From Reticulomyxa filosa (Eukaryota > Foraminifera > Reticulomyxidae): 21,187 nucleotides of DNA. Location of the stretch: the NCBI GenBank assembly GCA_000512085.1, contig ASPP01005115.1, positions 1 through 21,187 on the forward strand, given 5' to 3'. The position numbers were made by a program, and so were the translations under genes. Below the pieces are notes generated by a model. The model was given only the letters and a program-made list of their open reading frames with translations, was not told where the DNA came from and made no database searches. Shown in pieces: positions 1 through 8,639 of this stretch (position 1 is the stretch's first letter; every line of letters begins with the position of its first letter).

Positions 1-105
1 GAAAGAACAACAATAATGGCAACCAATCTCATTGAACCGCCAATTAAAATTTGTCGAATTGCCTTGGATAATGGTCATTGTTGAAAATTCTCAGCATTCA
101 TCAAC

Positions 106-387
106 GTGCGTCGAAAGTGTGGTCCCTTCATTTGCAATGGTGACAAGAGCGGATTAACCTTGCATTACGTGTTTGCGCTTGAAAAGTCGAACAAAATCTT
201 CAAAGCGCAATCACGTGACAATATGCATCTTGGTGCTGCCCGACACGAAAACAAATCTGCCAAGGAGGAAAAAAAAAAAAAGACGTCGATATCGTTTCCC
301 ATTTTGTGCGATACTGTCACATTCTACAGCATCACAACAACAGCAGCGAAACTCTGGATTGACCGAACTACTCTTTTAATGTCGTGA
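106..387 (+). pseudogene. 93-codon open frame in copy 1 (upstream part of E gene)
   Basis: An open frame that starts MRRKCGPFICNGDKSG and contains a Lys-rich segment from an A12 run. It corresponds to minus-strand sequence around 8130-7870 in copy 2 and 18630-18340 in copy 3, where frames such as RVDELRILKIS (copy 2) and RLDELCILKIS (copy 3) occur. The protein-level match to copy 1 is weak, and indels shift the frame several times. I do not recognise the product. It may be a chance frame inside the decayed gene. Confidence 0.25.
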
Positions 388-409
388 TTTAATTTGGTGG
401 ATGATTTGT

Positions 410-1180
410 GCGAATGTCATCAACAAACAAGAAGAATAGGATGATAATGAGGAGGATGGCGGTGATGAAGAGAACAAAGATTATTCCGAGGCGAATATTT
501 TTTTTTTTAAAAAAAAGATAATATGTCGATTTTATTGTTTCGTTATATAGAATGGCTCTTCACATCCACAAGTGGCGACGTTGCGCATTCTTCGACATGG
601 ACGAATTCCACAATATCAAGTGCAGCCCATGTCTTTTATTTATTAGTCAATTGTTTCAAGACGTTGTGCTGGTGTTGTGTGTGTGTACTGATAGTTGGAT
701 GCCGCTGCTATATTTCGGCGACTCTCTCTTGGAGTGACTTTTAAATCGTCAATACAAATGGCGCAGCAGCAGCATCGAAGGCTTTAGATATTGGCAATGT
801 GTTAGTAGCGATGGCCCCCCCCCACACAATATTTTGTGTCGGCAGGTCGAACCTCTCTCTATCAAAAAACGTCGCTATGGTTACGAAATTGTTCGGTTTC
901 CAAAAATCGAATCACTCGGATTCAAAAAGTGAAAGGGTCTGCCATTGACAAGACCGACACTCAAAGAAATGGTAGCTCTAGTGGATAAGAGCATTTCAAT
1001 GATACTTGCTTCCCTCCAAGTCGGCCCAATCATCCAAAATAACGGGAATACTTAATGGGAATCAAAGCGCACATTTGAACACAAGAATAAGAACTCAAGA
1101 GGAGTTGTCATTATTTGGTTGGTCATTTGTGCGTATATCCTCTTTCATGTTACCTGACGCTGTAATCTTGCCTTTGGGTC
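410..1180 (+). pseudogene. Degenerate E-gene fragment, copy 1
   Basis: This is the most decayed version of the E gene's 3' half; the product is not recognised. Around 410-505 an acidic frame (CANVINKQEE, a stop, then DDNEEDGGDEENKD) lines up with the acidic blocks of copies 2 and 3. At 552-737 an open frame contains the hydrophobic stretch CLLFISQLFQDVVLVLC, matching MFILLICQLFQYIELVFC in copy 3. At 940-990 SAIDKTDTQRNGSSSG matches SAIDKTIIQRNCSSRE of copy 3 and then hits a stop. A C8 run at 815-822 is part of the local disruption. No uninterrupted gene can be assembled, so I call it a pseudogene remnant. The strand follows from frame agreement with the other copies. Confidence 0.5.
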
Positions 1181-1914
1181 CATTGCTTGAAAAAGTTTTT
1201 GTTTTATGTGTACATATTTGATATATAACATCTTCATAACGTATATTCATTATTTATTTATATGTGTGAACTTTTGAATAGATCTTTAAAGGTATGCAAA
1301 TGGAAGTTGGCAAGTTGTTGCTGTTAATATTACTATTGATGCTAAAGTGAATCCCCAGCAAAAATGGTAATGGTAATAGCAACAGAATGCATCGATTATG
1401 GATCATGGTATTATGCTTTGAATATTGTATATCATTTGAAAAAAAAATCAAAGGTCCAAATCAGTGTAATGTGCTCATGATTGATTGTATTTCAAGTTAT
1501 AATATTTTTTTATAATGTGATTGGAAAAAATTTAAAATATTTATGATGGATACACACGTATACAACTAGATCTCAAAGAATACAACACGCATCAATCGAA
1601 CATTGGAAAGTGAATTGAAGTCAAATAATGTCAAGCTTATGGCATATCCGATTACAAGGATGACACTTGCCTCAAACTTTATTGTCTTTTGTTCTAATTG
1701 TAATTTCTTTTAATTTTTTTAATTGAAACATTTCTCCAGCTCACCGATATATTCATCAAATTATATTCACTGTGAAAAATTTCCAAATTTTCATATTTTA
1801 AATCTAAAAGAAAATTCAAATCGAGTCTATCTGCATATTTTCGTTTTCACTTGTGTCTTTGATAATATGCAATACTCTTCTATTGTTTAGAGTTAGTGCT
1901 ATTCTAAAAGAGCC
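1181..1914. other. Non-coding end segment of copy 1
   Basis: No convincing coding frame on either strand. This A/T-rich segment aligns inverted with 6165-6950 and 16590-17345. Three-way conserved words include TATTGCATATTATC, the ATCTGCATATTT run next to a TTTTAGAT sequence, and TTATAATGTGATTGGAAAA. It would lie downstream of the E gene on the gene's own strand, so it could hold 3' untranslated or spacer sequence. Confidence 0.5.
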
Positions 1915-1926
1915 ACGCTTAAGCGT
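1915..1926. repeat. Junction palindrome of copy 1
   Basis: ACGCTTAAGCGT is a perfect 12-bp palindrome. It marks the E side of the boundary between repeat E (to its left) and the flanking block (to its right), and is followed by the GTCGAC context also seen in copy 2. Confidence 0.8.
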
Positions 1927-2690
1927 CGACCATAAGAAATAGTAATTGACTATTCCTGGCAAAAAAAAAACCTCGAGTACGATAAGAGAAAGAAAAGGTT
2001 AAGTAGATTCTGAATCCAATGAAGCCAATAAAGATAAAAATAGCGGTAATATCGGTGATTGGCAAGTTCTTTGGTCATGAAAATGTCAGAAATTCCAAAA
2101 AAGAAATATCTAAAAAACAAAATCGCTCATAGTTTTGCTTGACAATTGATTGTAATTGTTGCAAGAGAGAGTAAAACATTGCAGGCATTGGGCAGTGAAA
2201 ATTCATTCGCTTTTTGGTAGTTGGGTGCTCAAATCCTAACAAATGGTTGTGATGTGCATTAAAGTCATTTCTGTTCCAATTATATTATATGCTTTTACAG
2301 TAGAGCCAATCAATAATTTTTCAATTTGCAAATCCCAATGTTTCGATAATAGAGTTTGTCACCCACCACTCCTAGTCCCAAGTGCTGCGATTGCAAGTGT
2401 ATTTGATGTGTTCTTGACGTTTGCATGTCACAATTAATATACGAGAGCACATATTTTCTTCAGTGTTGTGACAATTGACGAGCAGCATCGAGTTTTTTTT
2501 CATTTCCTTCAAAGGCTTCAATACATGCACTACGATGCTGATTGACACATTTCACCATATCGATTTCAAAATTTTCTAACCTTGAAAAAACTGAGCAAGC
2601 AGGATGACAAGGATTGGCAATATGTTTCACTCGATTATCCATTGTTTCAATCTTGTTTTGTTCATGTCATATGGCAGCGTGTTAATCGAC
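1927..2690 (-). repeat. Flanking block shared with copy 3 (inverted)
   Basis: The reverse complement matches two separated parts of the direct flank of copy 3. About 2150-2690 matches 14255-14725, and about 1927-2100 matches about 16310-16577. Examples are CAATTACTATTTCTTA next to the palindrome, TTCATTGGATTCAGA, and CCAAAGAACTTG. The about 1.55 kb lying between these parts in copy 3 is absent here. Confidence 0.75.
2190..2642 (-). pseudogene. Paralogue of the 14.1-14.7 kb gene, interrupted
   Basis: On the minus strand the frame NFEIDMVKCVNQHRSACIEA followed by FEGNEKKLDAARQLSQH ends at a TGA near 2464. The other copy reads GGA at this point (NFKIDMMKYINHHHNACIKA, then FEENEKK). After the stop the same frame continues RKYVLSYINCDMQTSRTHQI, against RKHLLSYINCDIETSKTHQI. 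Then come an about 41-nt length difference, WDLQIEKLLIGSTVKAYN against WDLQIEILLFGYTVNAYE, and NWNRNDFNAHHNHLLGFEHP. A further stretch (about 42-45 nt) near 2590-2635 is also absent from the other copy. The family is unknown to me. A premature stop plus indels make this the less intact paralogue. Confidence 0.6.
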
Positions 2691-3148
2691 ATTTCCCATC
2701 GTTTTGTTTGCTGTTTTTCATTTGTGTATGTATGTATTGCAAAAAAATGCGATATCTGACAAGATTGGTCCTTTTGCAATACACAAGTGTCTGCAAATGA
2801 ATAGAATGGACTTATACAGCGTTGTAGCGATGCGGAGAGTGCTTGGGCAGGATTCTGCAGGTGACAACTCGATTGCTGCAGTACGAGTAATTGCACAAGT
2901 TGAAGAGTTGGTGCCACAAACTTGTTATTAGAGAACTGTGCATTGACTCCAAATAAGGGCATTTTTCCGCAAATGACAATTGGCCGGTCTTAAACACGTT
3001 TACATAAAACACGTCAATCACCGGCATATCTGAGCCAACAGTGCAATAACAAGCGCTGTGAGGGATAGCATTTCCGAAGAAATGTGGCAAACAAAAAAAG
3101 ATTTCTTTTTTAAAAAAAATAAAAACTGTGTGCACTCTTGATATTCCT
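2691..3148 (-). other. Unassigned stretch with overlapping open frames
   Basis: Two long overlapping minus-strand frames run through here, 2812-3186 and 2627-2962, of 124 and 111 codons. Neither has a recognisable motif or a repeat partner, and each contains a low-complexity run from A/T tracts. One could carry an exon linking 3149-3529 to 2190-2642, but I cannot choose between them. Confidence 0.25.
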
Positions 3149-3529
3149 TCAAAATCTCCAACAATCTTTGTCATACATGGCTGCATTGAGTACGTTTATG
3201 ACATATGGTGTAATGCCATTTAGATTGGTAGCACTCTGTTTTTTGTTGTTGTTTATCTCCCTCCATATTTGCAATATCAAGCAAAAAAAAAAATAAACTG
3301 TTTGTTTGCTATGTAAGTAGTCCATCCAAATCTCACAACACGGATGAAATTTGGTACAATGATGTCTTGTGTCTGCGAGCCAACAAATGTGATCCTTTTG
3401 GTGTATTGCGTCGTGACGCTTCATATCGTTTTCTTTCTTTTTATACTTTTGTTTTTTTTTCTCACTCCTACTCACTCTATCTCTATCTTTTTTAAGTTCC
3501 CTTAATGGTCCATCTTCTGTAACTCGCAA
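3149..3529 (-). CDS. Hypothetical Lys- and His/Cys-rich open frame
   Basis: This 126-codon frame has a very basic N-terminal third (KKDRDRVSRSEKKKQKYKKK). A middle part is rich in Cys and His (HICWLADTRHHCTKFHPCCE), spacing that could suit metal binding but fits no motif I can name. Part of the basic region is forced by T-rich sequence on the + strand, so composition alone could create it. It lies just past the end of the flanking block shared with copy 3 and has no second copy in the window to test it. It could be an exon upstream of the interrupted paralogue at 2190-2642, or noise. Confidence 0.25.
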   Translation of the reverse strand: MRVTEDGPLRELKKDRDRVSRSEKKKQKYKKKENDMKRHDAIHQKDHICWLADTRHHCTKFHPCCEIWMDYLHSKQTVYFFFCLILQIWREINNNKKQSATNLNGITPYVINVLNAAMYDKDCWRF

Positions 3530-3541
3530 ACCTTTTCAGCA

Positions 3542-3880
3542 AGTAAAACTAAGCAATTCAAGCTAACAGTAAATAGAATAAAGCACCGGAAAAATCTTTC
3601 GGGTAAAATGACAACATTGCAAGCGAATAAAAACTCGGGCCAGAACAAAGGGGCCAAACGAGCGAAACAAACAATGTGGAAAGAGTAAACGGGAAAAAGT
3701 CCCCGAACAACACAAGCAGGAAAAAGACAATCACCAAAACAAAACGGATTGGATCGGTTGCATACGGACGAAAAATCGCAAAGAAAAGATGCAGAAGATA
3801 TACGTAAGTATATAACCGCATTGCAGAAAATGAAACATAAACCGAAGAAAGATAAGGAAAAAAACAAAGGAAGAAAATGA
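3542..3880 (+). pseudogene. Basic N-terminal-like block of the fossil
   Basis: One frame is open except for a TAA at 3686. Before it the frame reads MTTLQANKNSGQNKGAKRAK, then QTMWKE. After it come TGKSPRTTQAGKRQSPKQNG and DAEDIRKYITALQKMKHKPK, ending at TGA 3878. The composition is strongly basic, with few hydrophobic residues at the start and a short helix-like part later, as in nucleic-acid-binding gag or ORF1 proteins. The first Met (3607) is a plausible start. The assignment is by composition only. Confidence 0.35.
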
Positions 3881-3885
3881 AATGA

Positions 3886-4023
3886 TGTTTGACTTTAGCG
3901 CGATCAAAAACGCTCCAAAGGAAAGCAAAACAAAATGGAAAGACATATCCGGAACAAAAGATTGGAATCGTGACAGACACATCAGGATATGATTGTCCAT
4001 ATTGCACATTCGTGACACACTAG
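3886..4023 (+). pseudogene. CPYC zinc-knuckle-like fragment
   Basis: A 45-codon open frame ends KIGIVTDTSGYDCPYCTFVTH and a stop. Cys-x2-Cys followed by an aromatic residue and a His is the first half of a C2H2 finger. The second His pair is not visible in any frame. N-terminal zinc fingers of this kind occur in some LINE elements and in many host proteins, so this supports but does not prove the retroelement reading. Confidence 0.3.
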
Positions 4024-4384
4024 ACGAAAAATATAACAAGATAAATGTGGAAATTCAACGAGAAAACACAAGGAAACAGGACTTGTAATGGATGGGATTG
4101 TACAAAAGTACAATTACAGCCAAAAATAATAAAAAACTAAGAGATTATGGAACACATAGTAAATGATTTCACCAAGTATATATGGGACGAAATAATAAAT
4201 GACGCAATGCAAAATAATTGGGATAGCGCAAGAAATAGAAGTTGACCAGGCACTACAAAGTTGCGACGCACAAAGAGTTGGATACGAGAAAAAATAAAAG
4301 CAAAGAAAGTGGAAATGAAAAACATTATGTAGTGGACGCGACAGAATACTTTGACAAGCAAAAGGATCCAAATTTTATATTTAA

Positions 4385-4765
4385 AAAACAAGATACTATA
4401 GACGAGACAGCGAAAATATATATGACAAACAAAACTTAATACTTGGAAAAGTAGATCAGATAATAATTGCGATAACAACATTGCAAATCCAGATGGCAGA
4501 AATCAAAGCAAATCAAATAACATTGATGAAAAGGGCATATTTAACTGAAAGACAATCAGAAGATATCCAATTCAAGCACATGAAACTATCAAAACAAATG
4601 AACGAAATAACATAAAATACTAGTGGAATGAAGGAAGCAATTCATGAAACGCAAATAAGTATACAAAGAATAGATGAAAACTCAAAGTACACAATAACGG
4701 AAATAAGAAGGCAGAAGGAAATGATACAAGGATGGCAAGACACATCGAAAAACAAGACGATGTAA
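4385..4765 (+). pseudogene. Coiled-coil block with one in-frame stop
   Basis: This 126-codon frame is interrupted once, by TAA at 4613-4615. Before the stop it reads LILGKVDQIIIAITTLQIQM, AEIKANQITLMKRAYLTERQ and FKHMKLSKQMNEIT. After it: MKEAIHETQISIQRIDENSK and ITEIRRQKEMIQGWQDTSKN. Hydrophobic residues at heptad spacing among charged ones suggest a long coiled coil, the typical trimerisation region of retrotransposon ORF1 proteins but also common elsewhere. The frame equals that of 3542-3880 and 5411-5668. Confidence 0.4.
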
Positions 4766-5410
4766 AGGATAAAGCAAAGCAATAAGTAGAACAAAGAAGT
4801 GAAGACAATAAAGCAAAGTAAAGAATACCGCAATACAAAATAATAGTCAAGAAAGAAAAAATAGTTATGACAACAAAAAAGGCGGACAAGAAACGTATAG
4901 AATGAATATGAAACATTATACAACGATCCAAAGAATAATACATGATAGAAGAAAAAAGGAAATAAAAGAAGAAAATGAAGAAAAAGAATCCACACGAAAA
5001 GGGCAAAAATAATAATGAATTTAAGGATAACCAAATGCTGAAAGATAGAACAGATGAAATTATACCGTTCGGACACAATTTCAGTAACAAACAGAAACTA
5101 GAAGGAACAACAAACGAAGAAAGTAATAAGCTTAGAACGTTTCGAACCAAGAATTAGAGTGGATAACAGTAAAAATGGTCAAAGGAAATATATGGTAATA
5201 AAGGATTCAACTACGAATGACGCGACATTAATACGAAGAAACCTATTGCAAGCAAAAAATGATAGGAAAAATAGAAAATATTACAAGGATTGAATTCCGC
5301 AACACGTCAAAAATATAAACAAACAAGGATATGCTCATAAAAAGAATAGACAGAATACACGAACGAAATACAGAAGAACAGACACCAACAAGAAACTGAG
5401 AGATCCCTAG

Positions 5411-5972
5411 GAAAGGACACAAACGGAAAGACATCTCATAAGGATAGTAAATCGTATTAATGCAAAAGGACAGGCCGGCAATTGTAATGCATTTGGCAGA
5501 GATTTTGCAAAGTATGATTGGAAGAAAATTGTGGACCGGTGCAGCAAAAATGAATGGGAATACGCGAAGTCACAAGGATTTATGACCCACGACCAGTTGT
5601 TGGGAACGTATACTGATGAAGTGGAGGAGGAAAAACAAAGACAACGATTCTGTAGCGTTAGGCAATAAGTATGCGGATAAAGCAATCAATAAAGAAAAAG
5701 AGCGACGTAATGATTCAGGATTTAGGTTTAGGAATGATAAAGGTCAAACATTGAATGACACATATTGGATTGTGGAAGAGCCCCAAGTATCAACGCATGA
5801 GTTGGCGAGTTGGGAGCGAAAATCGCAGATGCAGGAAATGGTAACAGAGATGACGACGGATCATGCGGAAGCAAGAGGGAATCAAAACCTGGAAGAAATG
5901 ATTAGAGTAGTAACTAACGATATGACAGAGATGACAGTGCATAAAGCTGAAATGTTGGCTGCGCAAGAATAA
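5411..5972 (+). pseudogene. Trp/Asp block and Glu/Met-rich helix
   Basis: Frame one (5411-5668) reads LIRIVNRINAKGQAGNCNAF, GRDFAKYDWKKIVDRCSKNE and FMTHDQLLGTYTDEVEEEKQ, then stops at 5666. A +1 shift leads into an open frame to 5972: GFRFRNDKGQTLNDTYWIVE, ELASWERKSQMQEMVTEMTT and LEEMIRVVTNDMTEMTVHKA. The base composition here is more balanced than upstream and the peptides look like real protein. I cannot assign a family. An apurinic-type endonuclease would be expected here if this is a LINE, but its catalytic motifs are not visible. Confidence 0.4.
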
Positions 5973-6124
5973 AAATGGAAGTGTTAAAACATCATGCGGC
6001 ATCAGACCATTACCCAATAAAATGCAGATTTGAACAAAGTGAAACTGGAAATGTAAGTCCAAGGAGATTACATGTACCATATCACTGTAGGGTAAGTAAT
6101 GAAATTAAAACTGTACTTTCTGCA
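5948..6124 (+). pseudogene. Short SDHYPI-containing fragment
   Basis: After the stop at 5945 the frame reads NVGCARIKMEVLKHHAASDH followed by YPIKCRFEQSETGN. SDHxPI followed by a hydrophobic strand is the C-terminal signature of the endonuclease/exonuclease/phosphatase fold used by LINE elements. Six residues are weak evidence on their own. The frame runs on into repeat E, so real coding must end by about 6125. Confidence 0.25.
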
Positions 6125-6148
6125 GAATCAATTCATATTTTGCACAGT

Positions 6149-6164
6149 CGACGCTTAAGCGTCG
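6149..6164. repeat. Junction palindrome of copy 2
   Basis: CGACGCTTAAGCGTCG is a perfect 16-bp palindrome and the best preserved of the three. It sits at the border where copy 2 begins and homology with the upstream flanks of copies 1 and 3 fades. A role as an element terminus or protein-binding site is inference only. Confidence 0.8.
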
Positions 6165-6950
6165 CTCTTTTGGAGCACTTGATGTTTTTTTTTCTGGCAC
6201 CAACTCTAACCACATAAGAAGGGTCTATTGCATATTATCACATGAAATCCAATTATTGTTTTTTCAAAGATCAGATCTATCTGCATATTTGATTTTCTTT
6301 TAGATTAAAATACTAAAATCAGAAATATTCAGAAATTTTTTATAATGAACACAATTTGACAATATCAGGTAAGCTGGAGAAATGTCAAATTATTATTAAA
6401 AAAATCACAATTGGAATAAAAGACAACAAAATTTGAGACAAGTATCACACTTGCAATTGGATTGCCAAAAATTGGCATCATTTGACTTTACTTCACCTTT
6501 CTTGCTGGTACCGCAACCACCACTTTCCAATGTTCGATGGACACATGTTGTATTCTTTGAGACCTATTATATAGTGTGTATTTATCATACATGTTTCAAT
6601 TATTTTCCAATCACATTATAAAAATATTATAACTTGGAATACAAGTTGCGAAGCTCACCCTTTCAATCAATCATGAGCACATTACACGGATATGGACCTT
6701 CACATTTTTTTTTCCAAATTATTCGTTATGTAAAGAATAACACCTTGATCCATAATCAATGCACGCCGTTGCTAATACTATTATCATTATTGCCGGGTTC
6801 ACTTCATCAATGACAATATTAACAGCAACAACTTGCACACTTCCATTTGCACACTTTTAAAGATCTATTCAAGCAACACATAAATAATAAATACACGTTA
6901 TAAAGATGTTTTATGTTAAATACGTACACCAAAAAAAAAAACTTTTGAAG
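6165..6950. other. Non-coding first segment of copy 2
   Basis: No supported gene. Conserved with 1181-1914 (inverted) and 16590-17345 (direct). It contains TTTGAGACCTAT, a TTATAAAAATATTATAACTTGG sequence-type dyad near 6617, and ATTATTCGTTATG-like words shared with copy 3. Confidence 0.5.
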
Positions 6951-6982
6951 CAATGGACCCAATCACGAATTATAGCGTCAGG

Positions 6983-7689
6983 TCACAGGAAAGATACAAC
7001 CGCACAAATTACCAACGAAATAACTTGAACCCTTGTTGGGATGTGTGCGCTAGTTTCAATGATAATGCTTGTATCAAGTATTCCGTTTTTTGGAACAATC
7101 GAACTGACTTGAAGGAAGCTAGTATCACTGAAAGGCCCTTCCCTAGAGCTACCATTTCTTTGAATGACAGTCTTGTCAATGGCTGACCATTCCACTTTTC
7201 GAATTCAGATGATTCGGTTTTTGATAACCGAACAATTCGTTCGTATCCGCAGCGACGGTGTCTTTGAGGTGATAGAAGTAAGACGAAAAAAGAGAGAGGC
7301 GGGCTCCACTGCTGACATAAAATATTATTAAATATCCATTCAGCAGGGCCCAGCGCCACCAACACGTTGCAAATATCCAAACTTTTGTTTGTTCAGCAAA
7401 CAGAGCGACTTTTGAATCATCGACCCGTTTATCAATTGGTACGGCCTTGTTTTTGCAATAAATGCGCAATAACATTTGCCCTCTTCCGCACACATCACAG
7501 CTGTGGTATGAACATTGACTGTATTTTGTGGTCGTCGTCATTGTCGTCGTTGGCACTGCACTTGGCGTTGTTACATCCATCCAGCAGCTTCCATTGAGGG
7601 GGCACCGTGTAAAGTAATCCACGATAAGAATCGACAGAGTCGCTACTTGCGATTGTGAAGAACCATGACAAAGTAACAGTGGCAGACAA
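6983..7689 (-). pseudogene. E-gene 3' region, copy 2 (frameshifted)
   Basis: Gene-strand order: at 7689-7495 KLLDGCNNAKCSANDDNDDD, HKIQSMFI; at 7622-7176 PIDKRVDDSKVALFAEQTKV and a hydrophobic ALLNGYLIIFYVSSG; then, one base out of phase, AIDKTVIQRNGSSREGPFSD and a hydrophobic end VISLVICAVVSFL with a stop at 6983. The last shift comes from an extra A (CAAAAACCG against CAAAACCG in copy 3). A C-terminal hydrophobic segment and an internal one suggest a membrane protein, if it was ever expressed. The opposite strand is also open for 77 codons (6953-7186), but homologous frames upstream favour the minus strand. Family unknown. Confidence 0.45.
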
Positions 7690-7734
7690 TCTTTTTTTTC
7701 TTTTTAAAACAATTCCAACGACGATATAGTCTTG

Positions 7735-7798
7735 TAACCATCTTTTTCTAAATCCTCATCATCTTTTTATTTGCTAATGGTCTTGACTTGAGTATCGC
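7735..7798 (-). pseudogene. Acidic block, copy 2
   Basis: The frame CDTQVKTISK, stop, KDDEDLEKDGYKTI pairs with CDTQAKTISKQEDDDDLEND in copy 3 and, more loosely, CANVINKQEE, stop, DDNEEDGGDEENKD in copy 1. Agreement of one frame in three diverged copies is the best evidence that the gene lies on the minus strand of copies 2 and 3. Confidence 0.5.
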
Positions 7799-7803
7799 AA
7801 AAT

Positions 7804-7986
7804 TTAGTCCATCAAATTGGAGCCATAATAACATCGGGGGAATAGTCCCATGTGATAGTGGCTTACTCGACTGCCATATATGATGTCTTCTATAACGTCT
7901 GCATCCCCTTTTTTTTGTTGTCCATTTTTTCGATCAATCCAGCCGCTGCTATGTGACGATATCGTTTTTATTTTTCTGCGTGGCAT
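7804..7986 (-). pseudogene. E-gene fragment with IYGSR..SH motif, copy 2
   Basis: The frame contains KKGDADVIEDIIYGSRVSHY and ends SNLMD at a stop. In copy 3 the same region reads IYGSRISHSHME, ending SNLAD at the same stop, while its preceding KKKDSADVV is out of phase by an indel. The shared stop suggests an exon end or the boundary of an older break. Function unknown. Confidence 0.35.
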
Positions 7987-8366
7987 TTTGAAGTCTTTCT
8001 TTCTGGACCTTGATGCTACCCAACGACGAAAGCAAGCTTACCAAGAAAAAAAATGTCCCAGTTCAATTGAGGACATCTTTCTTCAAATATTCCAATGCCA
8101 TCATCTGATGGATATTTTCAAAATACGAAGCTCATCCACTCTTGTCGCCCTTGTGATGAAGGGACACATATTGACATTGCATAATGGTTGCTCTTAGAAG
8201 TCTTTGCATCAATCACCACGCAACGCATTCATTCGACAACATTTGCATGGACGCTTCAATGATTGAGTGATGATATAATTCGTGTTTCTTTCTTCATTAT
8301 TAGGCGTATTTGTTCTTGACGTTCTTGAGTGCCATGGTTCAACGACTTTTGAGCGCACTACACGAT

Positions 8367-8498
8367 TCACAATTTAAAAATCACATTGACTCGAATCCAA
8401 CTAAATTTGGCGACTTGCACTTCAATGTCCTCCGCGAACTGTGATAATGCAATCAATACAAAGTCTTGCGTCGCATCCAATACGACGCCGTCTGTAGA
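8367..8498 (-). pseudogene. TDGV..FVL.ALSQ fragment, copy 2
   Basis: Open minus-strand frame: TDGVVLDATQDFVLIALSQF, AEDIEVQVAKFSWIRVNVIF, stop. The copy 3 counterpart is TDGVLDETQYFVLVALSQYL. One in-frame codon is inserted here relative to copy 3. Over 30 aligned codons I count 12 that differ, 10 of them changing the residue, though mostly to similar ones. The frame looks like true protein but is not strongly constrained. Upstream, in another frame, AIYSCSDGLQIDC is shared with copy 3. Confidence 0.45.
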
Positions 8499-8639
8499 TC
8501 ACAGTCGATCTGGAGGCCATCACTGCAAGAGTAGATTGCCTTGCTGTCTGTCGAATAAGTGGTACTGATCTTTGCCGAACTGAGGAGGCTCTCTATCTCT
8601 ATCTATCTCTTTTCACAATGATTAATGCTTATACCACTC

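Larger units (their letters stand above)
1..1926 (-). repeat. Repeat E, copy 1 (inverted, truncated by window edge)
   Basis: Read on the minus strand this segment aligns with 6149-about 8300 and 16578-about 18770. Shared landmarks in order include the CGCTTAAGCG palindrome, the sequence TATTGCATATTATC, a stretch ending TTATAATGTGATTGGAAAA, the words CAATGTGTTAGT and GTCGAACCTCT, and the acidic CDD/EE block near 410-505. Even the first bases of the window (GAAAGAACAACAAT) match the equivalent of 8290 in copy 2, so the copy continues to the left. It is clearly more diverged from copies 2 and 3 than they are from each other. The coding strand of the gene fragments is + here. Confidence 0.85.
3542..6124 (+). 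pseudogene. Retroelement-like coding fossil (purine-rich strand)
   Basis: The + strand is A-rich and G-moderate. It carries protein-like blocks spread over all three frames, the picture left when a long gene decays by stops and indels. In order: a basic Lys/Gln-rich block (3542-3880), a CPYC knuckle (about 3990), EHIVNDFTKYIWDEIINDAM (4147-4245), an acidic-basic block (4242-4439), a coiled coil (4385-4765), a Trp/Asp-containing block (5411-5668), a Glu/Met-rich helix (5616-5972), and SDHYPI (about 6000). The layout (basic/coiled-coil first part, then a possible nuclease motif) resembles a LINE-type retrotransposon. No reverse transcriptase motif is present, and copy 2 of repeat E begins right after. 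The identification is inference. Confidence 0.4.

Noticed and set aside
3502-5150. Many long minus-strand frames rich in Phe, Leu and Cys that look like multi-spanning membrane proteins.
   Set aside because: They are the complement of the A-rich + strand: Lys and Glu codons read backwards as Phe and Leu. No conservation or start context supports them.
8586-8610. A CTCTATCTCTATCTATCTC microsatellite.
   Set aside because: Short simple sequence with no sign of function, and only partly present in copy 3.
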